In this document: positions 22,622-35,965 of the stretch, piece by piece
Position numbering within the stretch: position 1 is the first letter of the stretch
Layout of the letters: each line of letters starts with the position of its first letter
Assembly: GCA_019914945.1 (NCBI GenBank)
Contig: CM034102.1
Location: 10,777,501-10,841,500, forward strand
Source of the DNA: Typha latifolia
Lineage: Eukaryota > Streptophyta > Magnoliopsida > Poales > Typhaceae
DNA: 64,000 bases
Direction: 5' to 3'
Position numbers and translations under genes: made by a program
Notes under the pieces: generated by a model
What the model was told of the DNA's origin: nothing
Databases searched by the model: none
What the model saw: only the letters and a program-made list of their open reading frames with translations

Positions 22622-23003
22622 CAACATACGGAGCTATGTTGTTTTACATTCACCATATTGAGTGTAAAATTACCTAGACATTATGTTTCAATGAGAGAAT
22701 GGAATGCTAGATCTAAAATTTAGGATGACTATGGAAGTCATATATCTACAAGTTCTCATTGTTGTCTTACAGCCCTTAAAGTTCTCAAATGCAGCATCTG
22801 TGTTAAGTAAATTTCTGAATTTTCTTTTAAATAGTGTTTAAGCCGTTAGACCTTCTATTATATTTTCTCAAATATCTTCTTATTTCTAGAATACCAAAGT
22901 ATCGATACAAAGCCAACTTTCATTGTTATATGCAGGTCATTACAGGCATTCTGCCAAAACCTACTTATTATTGGCCCTAATGTTTACTTGGGAAAGCTTT
23001 GAT

Positions 23004-24316
23004 ATGGCTTTCGGCAATTTGTCTAAGAGGTGGATCAAGTCAAATTCTTTGGAACTGAATATCCAGGTTGATAGCAACTGGGAGGATGTAACTTGCCCAA
23101 TCTGTTTGGATTTCCCTCACAATGGGGTCCTTCTCATTTGCTCATCATATGACAAGGGGTGTCGACCATTTATATGCGATACTGATCAGACACGCTCAAA
23201 CTGTCTTGAGCGATTCAAGAGTGCACATGGGCTTCCTGCTACTGTGAAGGTTTCTTCAACTACTAATATAACATCTTTGGAACGCATTCATTTGATTCCA
23301 TCAAACCCAAACAACCGACCAAGCTGTCCACTGTGTAGAGGAGATGTAATAGGGTGGGTTGTCATTGATGAGGCCCGCGTGCATCTTAATATGAAGAAAC
23401 GATGCTGTGAAGAGAAACAGTGCTCATATGTCGGCAATTTTTTTGAGCTCGAAAAGCACACTCAATTAAAGCATCCCAATTCGCACCCATCGGAAATAGA
23501 CCCTGCTAGACAACTTGATTGGGAAAATTTCCAGCAGTCATCTGATATCATAGATGTTTTGAGCACTATACATGCCGAAGTACCTCATGGGGTGGTGTTG
23601 GGGGACTATGTCATTGACTATGGAGATGATGAGACTGGAGATGAGTACGAAGATTTCCATAGGGTCAGGGGGAAGTGGTGGACCTCTTGTATTTTCTATA
23701 AGGTTTTTGCAAGGTCTTCAAGAAATCGAAGGAGGTCAAGAAGGAATGAAGGAAGAGAAAGTGAAAGGAGAAATAGCAACCGATCAAGTTCTGATAATTC
23801 AAATATTGATGGTGGTCCCACAAGATCTGTAGATATAAGGGACTATGGATTTGATGAAATTGATGATGATTTTGTAGGACCAGGCAGCGTTGCTGCAACA
23901 TCTGGGAGAATTACTAACCATTACAGGTACGTTTTATTTCTCAACTGGTATTCCTCTATAGACTTTATTTTGGGGAAAAAGTGTTATTCCAGTCAAATGA
24001 TACAGGTTCCCTTTTGGTTGAACTGCATGCTATGCATAGTTGTTTGGATCAGCTAATAATCAAGTGAAAAGGAATATGGTTCTGACTTCTGATGATAAGA
24101 TTGAAAAGTGAAGGATAAAAATCATAAAAATTTCTCCTGTAAAGAGGAAAGACAGAATTTACTACATAAATACAAATTCTTTCTTTTATGTTACTTTTAT
24201 ACAGAAATACAGTTATACACTTTAAGTGATCTGACAACCCTTTCTAATAGTCTTTTGTTTACTCAAACAGGGAGAGATATGGGAGGCGACGCTCGCGTTA
24301 CTATTATGATCATTGA
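23004..24316 (+). CDS. DUF1644 family protein (two coding exons)
   Basis: Coding is 23004-23926 joined to 24271-24316, giving 322 residues. The donor is CATTACAG|GTACGT and the acceptor ACTCAAACAG|GGAGAG, and the join keeps the frame (HYR then ERYGRRRSRYYYDH). The family signature is clear: VTCPICLDFPHNGVLLICSS, KGCRPFICDTDQTRSNCLERF, RPSCPLCRGDVIGWVV, then a C/H-rich EEKQCSYVGNFFELEKHTQLKHP and the GVVLGDYVIDYGDDE block. The paired CPxC motifs look like zinc ligands. The tail is Arg/Ser- and Asp-rich, suggesting a nuclear or RNA-associated protein. Rice DUF1644 members have been linked to drought and salt responses. The biochemical role is not established. ATG 23004 is chosen because the upstream in-frame ATG at 22923 lies before the likely splice acceptor at 22935. 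The gene looks intact. Confidence 0.88.
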
Positions 24317-25175
24317 CTGCTATGCGTCGTGCCCCTTTGTTTCATCTGGCAATAGGCATAATCCCATCCTTTTCTTCCTTTTTTTTCCCCTGAATTACAT
24401 TAACTCTCTATGGTTGCTAGAAGTTGTCCACCCACAATTATCTTGTGTATATAAATAATTATCAGCGGGCTTACATGCCACTGGCTGTTCATTTTGCTCT
24501 CTTTACACATTATTCGACCAACTCACTGATTAGGTGCGCTGATGAGAAGCCTTGATGTACTACAGAGAAAGGAGCTCGCATCCAACAAGTCATCAACCCT
24601 TATTGGATCTTGTATCATGGCTAACCTAGGTGGATCAAAAGGACGATCCTAACAACGGCCCCTATCACCGATACTTACACCACCCTCTCGAACATTGTTG
24701 GGTCTCGAAGCCTGCTTTGATTTGTTTGTGATAAAAAATAGTGTTTTTGAAAGACCAAGCTCGCCACCTATGGTTTATGTACATGTGACCATCTATTTGA
24801 TGTGTTTCCTTTGCAAGTTTCTTTTTGTTAGGAACACAAAACCAAGCACAACAAAAGATTTAAAAGTTAGAAAGCTATCTCATGAATCTAAGAGAGCAGA
24901 ATTATTAACTACTATGTTCCTAATTTTGTTCAAGGGTTGAGAAAGCCTAAACATTGAAACAAGCCTACCAGCAAAACATATTAAAAGATGGTTTGAACAT
25001 AATAGTCTATATTAGTTCGTATACGTGCTTGCTATTTATTTGCGGGTGTACGTCGCATAACAACACAAAACCATGCCAGCATCTTAAGCTATTAATATAA
25101 CACACAACCACGCCAGCATCTTAAGCTATTAAACTTAGAGCTAGCAATAGAGAATATATCGTTTCAATTCACATA
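24317..25175. other. 3' flank of the DUF1644 gene, no gene
   Basis: This probably includes the 3' untranslated region. No coding region is supported. A 37-bp period direct repeat lies at about 25063-25138 (two copies of a block with CCAGCATCTTAAGCTATTA). Confidence 0.5.
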
Positions 25176-25179
25176 GGTT

Positions 25180-26980
25180 AGTAAAAATAAACGTAGTAGA
25201 ATGATATACATGAGTATGCAATAAGTTTGAGAATTGACGGAGGGGAGCCCGTCAGTCTTAGAAAGAGAGGGCAGATTAGCCAGGGGAATTCATAAATCGA
25301 GTTATGGGTGAGCCAGTTGACTAAGGTGAGGGAAGCTGATTCCACATCAATCAGAGGCAACTTGAGACAACACATGCAAGCAACCCAAGGCGAAGAGCTG
25401 AAACCTTGGCTTGAAAATCACTAGAACAAGGAATTCGATTTGCACCTGCAAAAATAAGACTTCAATAGCATTGTGAATCAGGAACCTGATCCCACCCACC
25501 GATGCACGAGAGGCATAAGCCCCATCGGAGTCGAGCTTGCATCAGCCCGGAATGGGAGGGAGCCATTTAACATTGACAATAATCATCTAGCAAAATAAAT
25601 CGAGTTAAATGTGAACTGATTAGTGAAACACACCATATTCCTCGCCTTAAACCACACTTGCCAAAAGGGTGCCAAAGCTCCTAGTTACTACCTTCCTCAA
25701 GCCTGCGGCTTTCAACCCAATCATTAGTGAACGAGAGGCAAAGTTGAAATTTAAATGATAACATCCCAACTACAAATAGATTGGGGGCAAAACAGATAAA
25801 GAAATGGGAAGAGTCCTAAGGTTCAACTAGACACCAACGACAACAAACATCAAGAGGGGCATGCCGTAGTAAGAGATGAACATTGGTAGGGAGGCAGTTA
25901 TAGAGGGTTTACCAAAGGAAGATCTTAACAACGAGTAATGAATGGAATAACCAGATAAAAGCTCCAAAGGACCCGGAGCACAAAAGGAGTGGAGATGCAA
26001 TGGGGAATCAAAGACAAATAGGCTGACATAGCTCTAACTCGGCCCAATTGATCCTTGGTCCAGACCTAATAATCGGGGAAAAAGGATGGCAGGCAGGGGA
26101 GACGGGCCCAAATCATGATAGCGAATGCTCCATATTCCAAGAGCTGCAAGGAATAAGGGACTTGCAACCAAAAGAGATACGAGAGTTAACAAACGTAAAT
26201 TTATGGGAGATAGGGATGGAGAGGATCCAAGGATCACTAATGGTATATGTATCCCTATTCGTCCCAATAACTTGAGGAGGTCCTAGCAGGAGGAGATGAG
26301 AACCTTGCTGATCCAATGTAAGATTGGGGAGAAAGACTTCCAAAGACGAGTATGCCAAGGATGAAAGGTCCCATGTTTAGTCCAAATAAGCTCACTCCAT
26401 AGGGTGGTTGAGGGAGTCAAAAGCTCAAAAGCCTCAACGCACCATCCAAAGATTCTGAATGCTCAGACCTGACACGGTGCATACCTCATTCGGAACTGTA
26501 CCTCTCCCACAAAATCTCTAGTAATACAAACCAAGGCATCCACAATGCCCATAGGAACATCAAGGTTAGAGAACAGATAGTAAAAATATAGTTTAAGGTA
26601 GAGTTATTAAGGATAGTCTTTCCACCCTATGAAAGACAATCTTTTCCAATTGGAGAGGCGATTATTGGCCCTCTGCACTAAATCATTGTAATTTAAATTC
26701 TTATTCAAGGGGGACTAATCTTAATGCGAAGATACAAAGAAAGGGAAGGAGCAATGGGTGATACCTAGACGCTGATTGACCATCCTATGAAGGCTCGAAG
26801 GAACCTAGAGGGGAGCTAAAACACATACTCGGCAAATTTAACATGCAAAAAATTGGTTTACATAGAATAGGGCTGAAAGGCAAAATTAATACTATCCAAA
26901 TTACCGAAGAGCCACCCTATCCAATGGCCCATTCAGTAAAGTAAGAGTTTGAGAACACATAATGAACGAAAAAAGAAGAG
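25180..26980 (-). pseudogene. LINE (L1-type) 3' part: RT end, zinc-binding and RNase H domains
   Basis: The minus strand carries, in broken frames, the C-terminal region of a plant non-LTR retrotransposon ORF2. Around 26640-26450 is the stretch after the RT palm (NRLSNWKRLSF.., then SLTLMFLWALWML.. and FLWERYSSE-like). Around 26360-26120 is TYTISDPWILSIPISHKFTFV. Around 25930-25640 is the RT zinc-binding module (TNVHLLLRHAPLDVCCRWCL..). Around 25560-25190 is an RNase H segment (KLDSDGAYASRASVGGI..). Stops are frequent and the 5' half is missing, which is typical 5' truncation. Confidence 0.72.
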
Positions 26981-27807
26981 AAACCAGGTTCATTTGGGTC
27001 GAACAATGTTTATTTATAGTATATGTTAGTTATTATACATTTTTTCTATTTATGCCAAGTGCAAGTGTACTTCATGTAATAGAGCACAGAACCAAGCTAG
27101 AAGCTTAGTCTATTTGACTTAATAACACAATTTCTTATTCCAAATAACAACCTAATGACAGCTAAACATAAAAATATAAATACTATTTATTAAAATTATA
27201 TTTTATGTCACACACTAACCTAATTACTAATTTACCTTTGATTTGACTATATCTTATTATAATTTATTACTCATCTGTTATTTTTTTTTAAATATCTTAT
27301 CATATTTTATTACAACTCCTTCATTTCTCTTAAACATCTTATCAATATCTTATCATAATTTATCATTTATCTTACTCTCTCTTCTTTCTTTTCATATTAT
27401 TTTATTTTATGGTAAATAAATAAAATTTAATTTAAACATAATAAATGTCAATAATTTAATAATTTCACAAAAAATAAGCACATTTTAAAAAATTATTATT
27501 ATTAAATATTATTTTAATTTTATATATTTAAGTATAAAAATAAATATCATAAAATTCTTAATAAGATAGTATTTATTGATATAATATCTTTTTATAAATT
27601 ATCTTATTATTTAAAATAATTTAATATGTACAAGTAACATCAAAATTATAATATTAATAAATTAATATTTTATCAATTCATAGATAAAGTAATATAGTTA
27701 CTACTTAAATTTTGTGTTAGCCTAATTAAAATTTTCTTTCTTTACATAATAAAATAAGAAATTTGGGGAAAATTAGTATAATATTATTAATAATCTCATG
27801 TTTTAAG

Positions 27808-27853
<46 letters not shown>

Positions 27854-28242
27854 CAATGTAAATTCTATTATTTTTTACTATAAAATTTAATAATATTTTG
27901 AAAATTATTTCTACATTATGAAAAGTATTTGTATACCTAACACTCATGGCATACTTAGTTGGTATTGCAGACCTACCTTAACTAATATTGGAAGAAGAGA
28001 GCTAAGTTAATACTAGTATAAGTTATTCTAATGTTTAGTTAAATATTAGTATAAAGAGTGATAATTACATTAATGTAACATAAAATTGATATTAAAGTAT
28101 TAAAAAATAATGAAATTGTATTAGAAATTGGTGATGTTTTAAACTAAATGATGAAATACCTTTGAGTATATTTTAAACTAATAGTAATAAATAGTATATT
28201 TCTAAAATAATATTATTTTTATTACAACTATGGATATAAAAT
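26981..28242. other. Very AT-rich intergenic DNA with TA microsatellite
   Basis: No gene. A TA repeat occupies about 27813-27849. From about 27990 the sequence matches, in reverse complement, the segment near 52420-52545 (shared ATTGGTGATGTTTTAAAC and AATATTAGTATAA blocks), marking the flank of a dispersed repeat. Confidence 0.6.
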
Positions 28243-28905
28243 ATTTTATATACTCGTACTATGAGGAAATAACTATGCACTATGGGGTAGATAAAACGAG
28301 GTTATAAGTAGCACTATGGGAAAATAACCTCACACTCTATGTAAAATTTATGCATTAGAGAATATAAAGATGCATTACGAGGTAATGCGGGGTTATAAAC
28401 ATGCATTCGATGTAAAATAACCATATACTAGAAGATATAAATAGACATTGCGAGGTAATATTGAATGATAAATCTATATTTTATATAAAATAATCATACA
28501 GTAGAGAAAATAAAGATACACTATGAGTAATGCAAGGTTATAAGCTCGCACACTACAAAGAAATAAGCCCACATTATATGTACAATCATTATTCATTAGA
28601 GAATATAAAGAAACATTACGAGATAATGCAGGGTTATAGATCTGCACACTATGTAAAATAATCATGCACTAGAGGATATAAATAGGCACTATAGGATAAT
28701 GCATGATTATAAGTCTATATTCTATATAAAATAACCATGCACTAGAAGATATAAAGAGACACTTCGAAGTAATATATGGTTATAGACCCGCACTCTATAT
28801 AAAATAACCATGTACTATAAAAAGTAAAGAGATACTATAGTATAATGCGGGGTTATAAGTTCAAATTACGAAAAGATAATCCCCCACTTTATGTAAAAAA
28901 ATTGT
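28243..28905 (+). repeat. Minisatellite array 1, ~72-bp unit
   Basis: About nine diverged head-to-tail units of roughly 71-73 bases. A consensus unit runs TATGTAAAATAACCATGCA, CTAGAGGATATAAAGAGACA, CTACGAGGTAATGCGGGG and TTATAAGCCCGCACTC. Successive starts are near 28341, 28412 and 28485. Units differ by many substitutions. The same unit forms array 2 at 38395-38850. Confidence 0.85.
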
Positions 28906-28912
28906 AACGCCT

Positions 28913-30855
28913 CTGCTCAACATAGCCACGTGTTTGTCCACGCGTCCGCAATGCACGAGTGGCATACATGACAGGATAGGCAGGGATATCAAGCATACAT
29001 ATACTAATGCTTATATAATTCATCTCAAAATAAATCATGACATCATCCAAATAAATATGTTAACATATCAATATCCAAATCCATAAAAATTATCTTGGAC
29101 TACTACATAATCTAGCAGGATGCACATAAATCATGACAAACTATCAAGATATAATAAATATAACTAATACAATACCATTTAACTTGTACAATATTTTCTA
29201 TTATATAAAACACAATCGAATATAATGGAACATAAAAATATACATTGGTATAACTCAATTTCTAGATAAGCTACATTCGATATAATCTTACGACTAACTC
29301 ACCTCATCTTTACTCTAAAATGTCTCTTCCCGATATCTCAAATCGCTATCAAGTGCCTCATAGTTAGGAGGGTTAGAAAAGAAAGAGTCATAAGCTAAAA
29401 GCTTAGTAAATAGAGTTTACCCTAAATTAGTTCTATCAAAAAGAAAATAAATTATGTACTGAATAATATAAATCAGAAAGAAGCACCAAGTTATGAATGA
29501 ATATAAACATATGTCCTCAATAATATATAAATATATGATAGATATCATGTCATGACTAATCAAGTATATAATTCTAACAACATATAAATAAGTCTAAAGT
29601 CATACCATTATTATAACTCTCTCAAATATAATACATATGATGCACGCCGACATGATCATGCTATGATATTTAATGCAATTACATATGATGCATGATGACC
29701 ATTCGATAATCAGGTACATTAAATGATAATGAAATTATATGTATTTTTTAATATCCTAATCATCAATGTTAATTTTGAATAGCATCATCATCATACTAGA
29801 CCATTATGCATAGTCAACAATTGGTACCCGGTCTCATCATATGCCCAAAGGCTCAAAGCATATCCTACCATTCGCTAAAAGTATCCTAGTCACAATCATA
29901 CCCTACCATCTGCTAAAAGTATATAAACATCCATCTAGACCGGGCATCTCTTCTAGCTGATAGAAATAATGTGAGGATAACTTGCCACATATGCCATAGC
30001 AAACACTATATGACTGAATGTCTACTGCATACACAAACTAATGGCCTCAGAAATGAGGCCAAAGAATCACAAATATATCAGAGAATTAATCATCCACCAA
30101 GTACGTCCTAACCCTCGTGCCTACTTGGGTATCCTCACGCTTTCTATCGACTATCTTATCATTTAAATTCATGCTTTCCTTTTAAATAATAGATTATATA
30201 CATTTATCAAATACTATAATAGATCATGAAACTTTAGAATTTAGGTGGCAAAAAAGTCAAAATAAATATGATGTGATGCAATCTCTAATTGTACATCTGT
30301 CACATGCATATTCATACTAGAGATTATCTTGACATAAAGTCAAAATAGTATAGTCATCTTCAATCATCTCTAGATATCATTAACATACTAATATCTATGA
30401 CCAATTTAATTAAATGAATGATAAAATATGCTTGATTGTAATCATCTTTATATAAGATCATATAATCATGATCTTATATTCAAAGCAGAATGTGTACACA
30501 TATAAGTATAATATATGGTAATATATGAAGGCTCTCTAGGAGGTAAGACTACTCATAGTATAATTAGAAGACAACACACGTATCCCTTATATTCATCGAC
30601 CAACTGTCAACTCATCACCAGCAAAGTTCAATGAGTCACAAATAAGAGGTCTGGGATCTAAAACTGCTTAAGTAATATAAAGTTAGTCAGTTATCTAATT
30701 TTAATCCATTTGAGTAAAATATGATAGTTTATTAAATTTAAAATTAATTAGATTTATATGATAAATTTAATTATGATAATATTGATATGCTATTACTATA
30801 ATTTATATTTATCTAATAAGAATCCTAGTTTGCTAATTATAGAGTAAGTATATAA
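28913..30855. other. Non-coding, possibly LTR-derived
   Basis: The stretch begins TGTAACGCCTCTGCTC right after the end of minisatellite array 1, a start typical of some plant gypsy LTRs. It has no coding frame and contains repeated short words (CATATGATGCATGATG, GCTAAAAG near 29870 and 29910). I could not find its other end or a target duplication. Confidence 0.35.
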
Positions 30856-30899
30856 TAATTTATCTTTTTTTTAAAAAGGAAAGGATTTTTATAAATCAA

Positions 30900-31990
30900 G
30901 TGCCGTGGTTTCAAAAAGGCGCCATTGAGGTCGGAGCGCAAAAATTGGAGCAAGGGGCTAGGGAGTAGGGACCGCCCCGACCCAAGTACAACCATACCCA
31001 GAAGTCCTCCTTGTGTTGGCAAGCCAATTAGCACTCCTATTAGCTCTCTATACCCTTGGGTGACTTTTACAAGCATTAAGAAGAAAAAGGGTGTCTGTCA
31101 GAATGGATTCCAATGCATATGGAGGTTGGTGGAGTTTGCAGGACATGTATTTAAGGACCACGGAGTTAGTCTCAATCTAGATATTGATAAAGTAATAGTT
31201 GTTTAGTTCCTTCAAGTCTTCTTGGACCGCAACTGCTTATATAGCAAGGGTTGAGTGCGCCACTATGCATCTAGCACCTGCAAGAATAGGCGCTCCATTA
31301 GGGTGGCAGACCACAAAGCTTATACCCACTCACTCAAGGGGCCCTATGAAGGACTCATTTGTGTTGAGCTTCACCCAACCAGGAGGAGGGGGCTTCCAAA
31401 GGATTGTTTGGCTAGCTCGTATAGGGTGGTCAGTTCATGTTTTAAAAATTCAAGAGCTAAGCTAATGGACAAGTTCTAGACCTTTAGGGCAGGGATCAAG
31501 ATATTATTATACATGGCCTCATTTCTCTTTTTCTACATCTGCTAGTGTTGCATGGAGCAATTTTTTATTCTTAGGCACTAATCCTTCCCCCTCATTTAAC
31601 TAGTGTCCGATAGGCCAATTACGATGGTTGATGTACGTACAAAATGCCTCCTCAATGAAGGCCCACAGAGGGGTAGCAAATTGACAGTCATTGAAGAGGT
31701 GATTGATATTTTCAGGTAGGAGAATACTTTTTACACAAGAGAGGGACCAAAAAGTTTAAGGATCATATCTTCATTCTAGGTATTAGCCGTGATAACATCT
31801 AAAACTTGTCTAAAATAACCCATCGCATCCATATTTATGTAGGTAGGCCAGTAAATGATGGGTATAGAGCTAACCAAGAATCATGCCAAAGATTAGTGTC
31901 TCACCCATTCTTAATCAGTTTGTGAAGGCCAGATTTGATTTGTTCAGTTGAATCTCAAATCAACCTCCAGCTCCACGCACAATGCCTTGC
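30900..31990 (-). pseudogene. LINE ORF2 C-terminus: zinc-binding and RNase H domains
   Basis: Around 31700-31600 the minus strand encodes ENINHLFNDCQFATPLWAF, the RT zinc-binding module. Around 31395-31190 it encodes GWVKLNTNESFIG.., then PILAGARCIVAHSTLA, a type I RNase H fold seen in many plant L1 elements. Stops interrupt both. The end near 31070-30890 carries KVTQGYRELIGVLIGLPTQGG before the A-rich tail. Confidence 0.7.
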
Positions 31991-32089
31991 CCTAGAACTC
32001 TTCTAAGGATGCAACATTTTATATTTTGCCTAACCAGATCCACCCATGGCTTGGGGTGTTGATTTAAGACAGATAGAATTTTCTTAGGG

Positions 32090-33365
32090 CTAGACGAATA
32101 CTATGCAAATTACGAATAACAAGGCCACCATTTTGGTGTGGGAGAGTAGTTTTGTCCCAACCACAATGTGGAGGTCATCGCTATCTTTGCTTTCTTCCCA
32201 AAGAAATTTCTGTAACAGCTTTGTGATGCAATCCACTATGGCTATCGGGGTCCAAGTCGAGGATAGAAGATGGACTGGCATAGAGTTGAGTACCAAGTTA
32301 ATGAGGGTAACGCGCCCCGCTTGAGTAAGTGAGGCCTGTTTTTAGCCCGCTAACTTGATTTCAGCTCGAGCCAGAAAATCTTCATGGTCCTTGATTAACA
32401 GCCATTTAGGGGAGACTTTAGCTTCTAGGTATTTAAAAGGAAAAGACTTTGCTAGTATATTGAGGATGCACAGGACATCTTCTTTAATAGGAGCTAGATA
32501 ATTGTTTGGAAAATAAATTTTAAAATTTTGTCTATTGATTCTCATATTAGTAATGCTTTCATAGGTCTTTAAAATTTTCATTAACAAAGAGCAGGACGCA
32601 ACAAAAGCATCCATCACAATTAGCAAACCATCCGCATACATTAAATGGCTAATAACAAAATGATCACCAATGCGAAAAGGCTTCAGATCATTACTAAGAA
32701 CAGTTTCTTTTATAAAGGCCATAAAAATTTATGAAACCAAAATAAAAATATAGGGTGAGAGGGGGTCTCCTTGGTGGATACCCCTCTTTCCTGCAAGCCA
32801 CTTGAAAGCATTGCTGTTAATTAGAATTGCGAAAATAGGAGAGTTGAGACAAGCCAAAATCCAATTAACAAAATATTTGCAAAGCTCATTTTAGTCATGA
32901 CACTTGTGATTGCCTTTCTTCTAATACGGTCATAGGCTTTCTCAAGGTCCACTTGATCATAATATATCTGCCATGCAACCTAGAGGAATTGATAGAGTGA
33001 GCAATTTCCTAGGCGATGGCTATGTTATCATTGATATACCTACGGCTACAAAAAGCTGTCTACTCATAACCCACCAAGGGTAAGGACCAGAGGTGAGGCT
33101 TCATTCTGTTTGTCGGAATCTTAGCCAAAATATGATAATTCGTATTACAAAGTGAAATAGGCCTAAAGTTGCCAACCTTCGCGGGGTGGTCATTCTTTGG
33201 GATAAGGGTGATAGTTTGACCCAGGTCAATGGGATATCATTAGTCCTTTGAAAATGGACCATAACATCCACGATAGTGTAGCCGATAGTGTCCTAATAGT
33301 CTTGTAGAAGTTGGCATGATAATTGTCAGGGCCCGTGGCCTTTCTGCTAAGCATCAACCTGAGAG
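32090..33365 (-). pseudogene. LINE ORF2 reverse transcriptase, broken
   Basis: The 5' part of RT reads SRKATGPDNYHANFYK near 33360-33310. The middle (33130-32890) encodes PTNRMKPHLWSLPL, then INDNIAIA and KWTLRK. The catalytic strand is HLMYADGLLIVMDA (about 32645), where YADD has become YADG. The thumb region (FKIYFPNNYLAP, FPFKYLEAKVSPKWL) extends to 32342, and SMPVHLLSSTWTPIA..LLQKFLWEESK lies at 32296-32090. The lost second aspartate and the stops make it inactive. Confidence 0.85.
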
Positions 33366-34650
33366 CCTCTCTCACCTCAGTCTCAGAAATGTCCTTAGTG
33401 AAATCATCACTACTAAGTCTATCCATGCAAGGGACTGGTGGCCAGTGAACTAATAGGAAGTTCCCCTTGACATCCTCACACAACAGCCCTTTATAGAAAT
33501 TCAAAAATTCCTTTTTCACCTCAGTGTGGTTAGTCATAGTTTCTCCTCTATTATTGCAAATGCTTGTGATGAGGTTTCTCTGACTATAGATTTTAGTAGC
33601 AATATGAAAAAAAAAACAAGAATTTTCATCACCCTTCTTTATCCAAACAGCTCTAGATTTGCCATGCCACTTAAGGGTGATTTGCCCAAACAGAGCCACA
33701 CATCTATGATTGAGGCAAGCAAGTCTAGTGCTGTCATCAATAGATAAGATATTGTTTTTATCATCCAATCGCACTTCTAGAAGAGTAATCTCATTTTTGA
33801 CTCTATCTAATTGCACTTCCAACCATCCCAAATAGTTGCGGTTCCAATTAATAAGTTCATGTCGAATAAGCGACAAATTATGATTAAGCAAAGAGGGAGG
33901 GGAAGAAACACTAAGATTATAGCTTCTAGCCCACACATCATCAATGATATTTTTAACATCATGATATTCAAACGAAAACCATTTCAAACCGAAGCATAGG
34001 CTTAAACTGAAAATTATTTTCACCAAACTAAGTAATCAGAGGAGCATGATCAGATGCTATCCTAGAAATGTGAGAAAGTTCAAGTCAAGGAAAAGCATGA
34101 AGAAAAGCATTATTTATAAAGCATCTATCTAATCTAACCAGAATATGAGAGGAGCCATGCTTGCTACTACACCAAGTGTAGGGATTTCCCATTTAGCCCA
34201 CGTCGATCAAGGCAGCTTTATAATTAAGTTTCTAAATGCCTTGACAGAGTAGGTTACTCTAAATGGGGATCTGCCACACTTGTCCTCCGAGTTAACAATT
34301 CAATTAAAATCACCAATAACACACTAGGGCATATCATGAATATCCATACATCCCAGTTCATGCCAGAGGAAATTTCTATCCACAGGATTTGTACTAGCAT
34401 AAATAAAGAAGAGTAGCCATGGGAGGAAGAGATTAGAGATACCTTTATTGACCTAGCACGCTAGCAGACTATATTGTTCATTCGGTCTCATCCTACGGAG
34501 GAGAAACATAGTTTTTGAGGAAGTAGTATGTGTTTTAAATAATATAAACATATTAGGAGATTGAGGAAAGAAGACTTAACAGAGATGAACAACCTTCTCT
34601 CTTGTCTATTCCTCTACAATTCTAGCTAAGGATACACATTAATCCACCCT
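33366..34650 (-). pseudogene. LINE ORF2 endonuclease and linker, broken
   Basis: Around 34330-34050 the minus strand encodes fragments of the apurinic-type endonuclease C-terminus (VIGDFN-like near 34310, then LD..DAL.IMLF and ASDHAPL-like text near 34070). An open stretch from 34026 to 33226 covers the endonuclease-RT linker, with KWHGKSRAVWIKKGDENSCFFFHIATK and FLNFYKGLLCED, ending at the RT start. The N-terminal endonuclease is poorly preserved. Confidence 0.75.
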
Positions 34651-35685
34651 TGTGGTTGTTGACCTGAGGTCCATGCCCCTTTGCTCCTAGTCTTTGCCCT
34701 CCTCATCGTGGTTATGTTCGCACATTTGACGTCTAAAGCCATGCTTCCTTCCTTTTGGTTTTAACAAAGCAGCAACTTGGACACTAGTAGTCCTAGCTAG
34801 CTTCTTCTGACGCAAGGATTGCAGCTGCAGTCCAGGAAGAAGTTCCTTGCTAGGAGACTCCTTTAGGATGTGAACATTGTCTGCCCTCACCCTTTCCTGC
34901 GTGACCATTTCTTCACGATCAAGGTCAAGAACAGTGTGATCCTTTAGGGTTAGGGGGAAGCCAACATTTAAGTAGGAGTTTGGATATGGATGGAGTGGAT
35001 GGGGAAGGTTCGCAGCCTGATTGAGGGAGCTACATGTTTGCGTAGGGTGAAGAGAAAATGGATGGGAGGTCATAGAATGGGCATTGGAGAGGTCTTCACT
35101 GGCAAATTCAATGTTGTCACTCATCATGTGGGTAGGGGAGTCCACTAACATCTCCTCGGGACCAGCCTTGCTCATTAATTATTCATGGCTTGAGGCGGCC
35201 TTTGCTGCAACCACGTCGGTATCCTCACCCGAGATAAACAAATTAGCCATTTGCTTAGAGACATTGGGTGGACCCACCACCACATCGCTTGCACCATGGA
35301 CAAGCTCTCCCCCTGCTGCGTTAATGGGATAGGCTCGAGGAGTGGCATCAGTAGAGGGATCAAGGGCCATTTTTTCCCACAAAGGCGATGCATGTGAGAT
35401 CAGATACCATCTCTAGTCCCATCGACCTTTGGGTGTGGTGCCCACGATAGACATTGGCGCCCCTGTAGGCTGACTCACGGAGGTATTAGTAAGGTCGCCA
35501 ACTCATTCTAGTGTAGAAATGGGGGTCACCTTACCACTAGGTTTTAGGGCAGCACTAATAGTAAGGTTGCCCCACCCCCTTTGGTGGCGTTGGTGGAGCC
35601 ACCGTTAGCCGGGCGATTTTGCTGACCTCGCCTTTGAACCCTGATATATGGCCCCAAGGCCTCCTGCTCCGGTGCTTGCATAGAT

Positions 35686-35965
35686 TTGCTACCCTTGGCG
35701 GAGCCACCATCATCCTAGGTGTTTTGGGCGAGTGCCTCCGCAGGTTGTGGGGTCCCTCAAATAGCAACTTCAGTGGTTGGTGCAGGATCACAGGCTGCAA
35801 GTAGGTGCCCAAGATGCCCACAAATTTGCTATCCTCGGCGGAGCCACCACCATCCTAGGTGTTTTGGGCGAGTGCCTCCGTAGGTTGTGGGGTCCCTCAG
35901 ATAGCAACTTTAGTGGCCGGTGCAGGATCACAGGTGCAAGCAGGTCCCTCAGATAGCAACTTTGG
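35686..35965 (-). repeat. 140-bp tandem duplication in LINE ORF1
   Basis: Units start at 35686 and 35826 (both TTGCTA.CCT.GGCGGAGCCACCA) and share GGTGTTTTGGGCGAGTGCCTCCG and CCCTCAGATAGCAACTT-type blocks. A partial third copy (TCCCTCAGATAGCAACTTTGG) ends at 35965. The copies differ by only a few bases. Confidence 0.9.

Larger units (their letters stand above)
16364..22935 (+). other. Probable long 5'UTR intron of the DUF1644 gene
   Basis: About 6.5 kb with no supported coding region, from a GT donor at 16364 to an AG acceptor at 22935 (TATATGCAG) or a second one at 22945 (TACAG). The first kilobase is T-rich, as in plant first introns, and has a G-run cluster at 16598-16614. Two copies of a repeat family and several simple-sequence tracts (for example the CA tract near 19254-19264) lie inside. 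Further non-coding exons cannot be excluded. Confidence 0.4.

Noticed and set aside
24108..24458. Open frame downstream of the DUF1644 coding exon
   Set aside because: It overlaps the intron and last exon of that gene in another frame and has no recognised domain.
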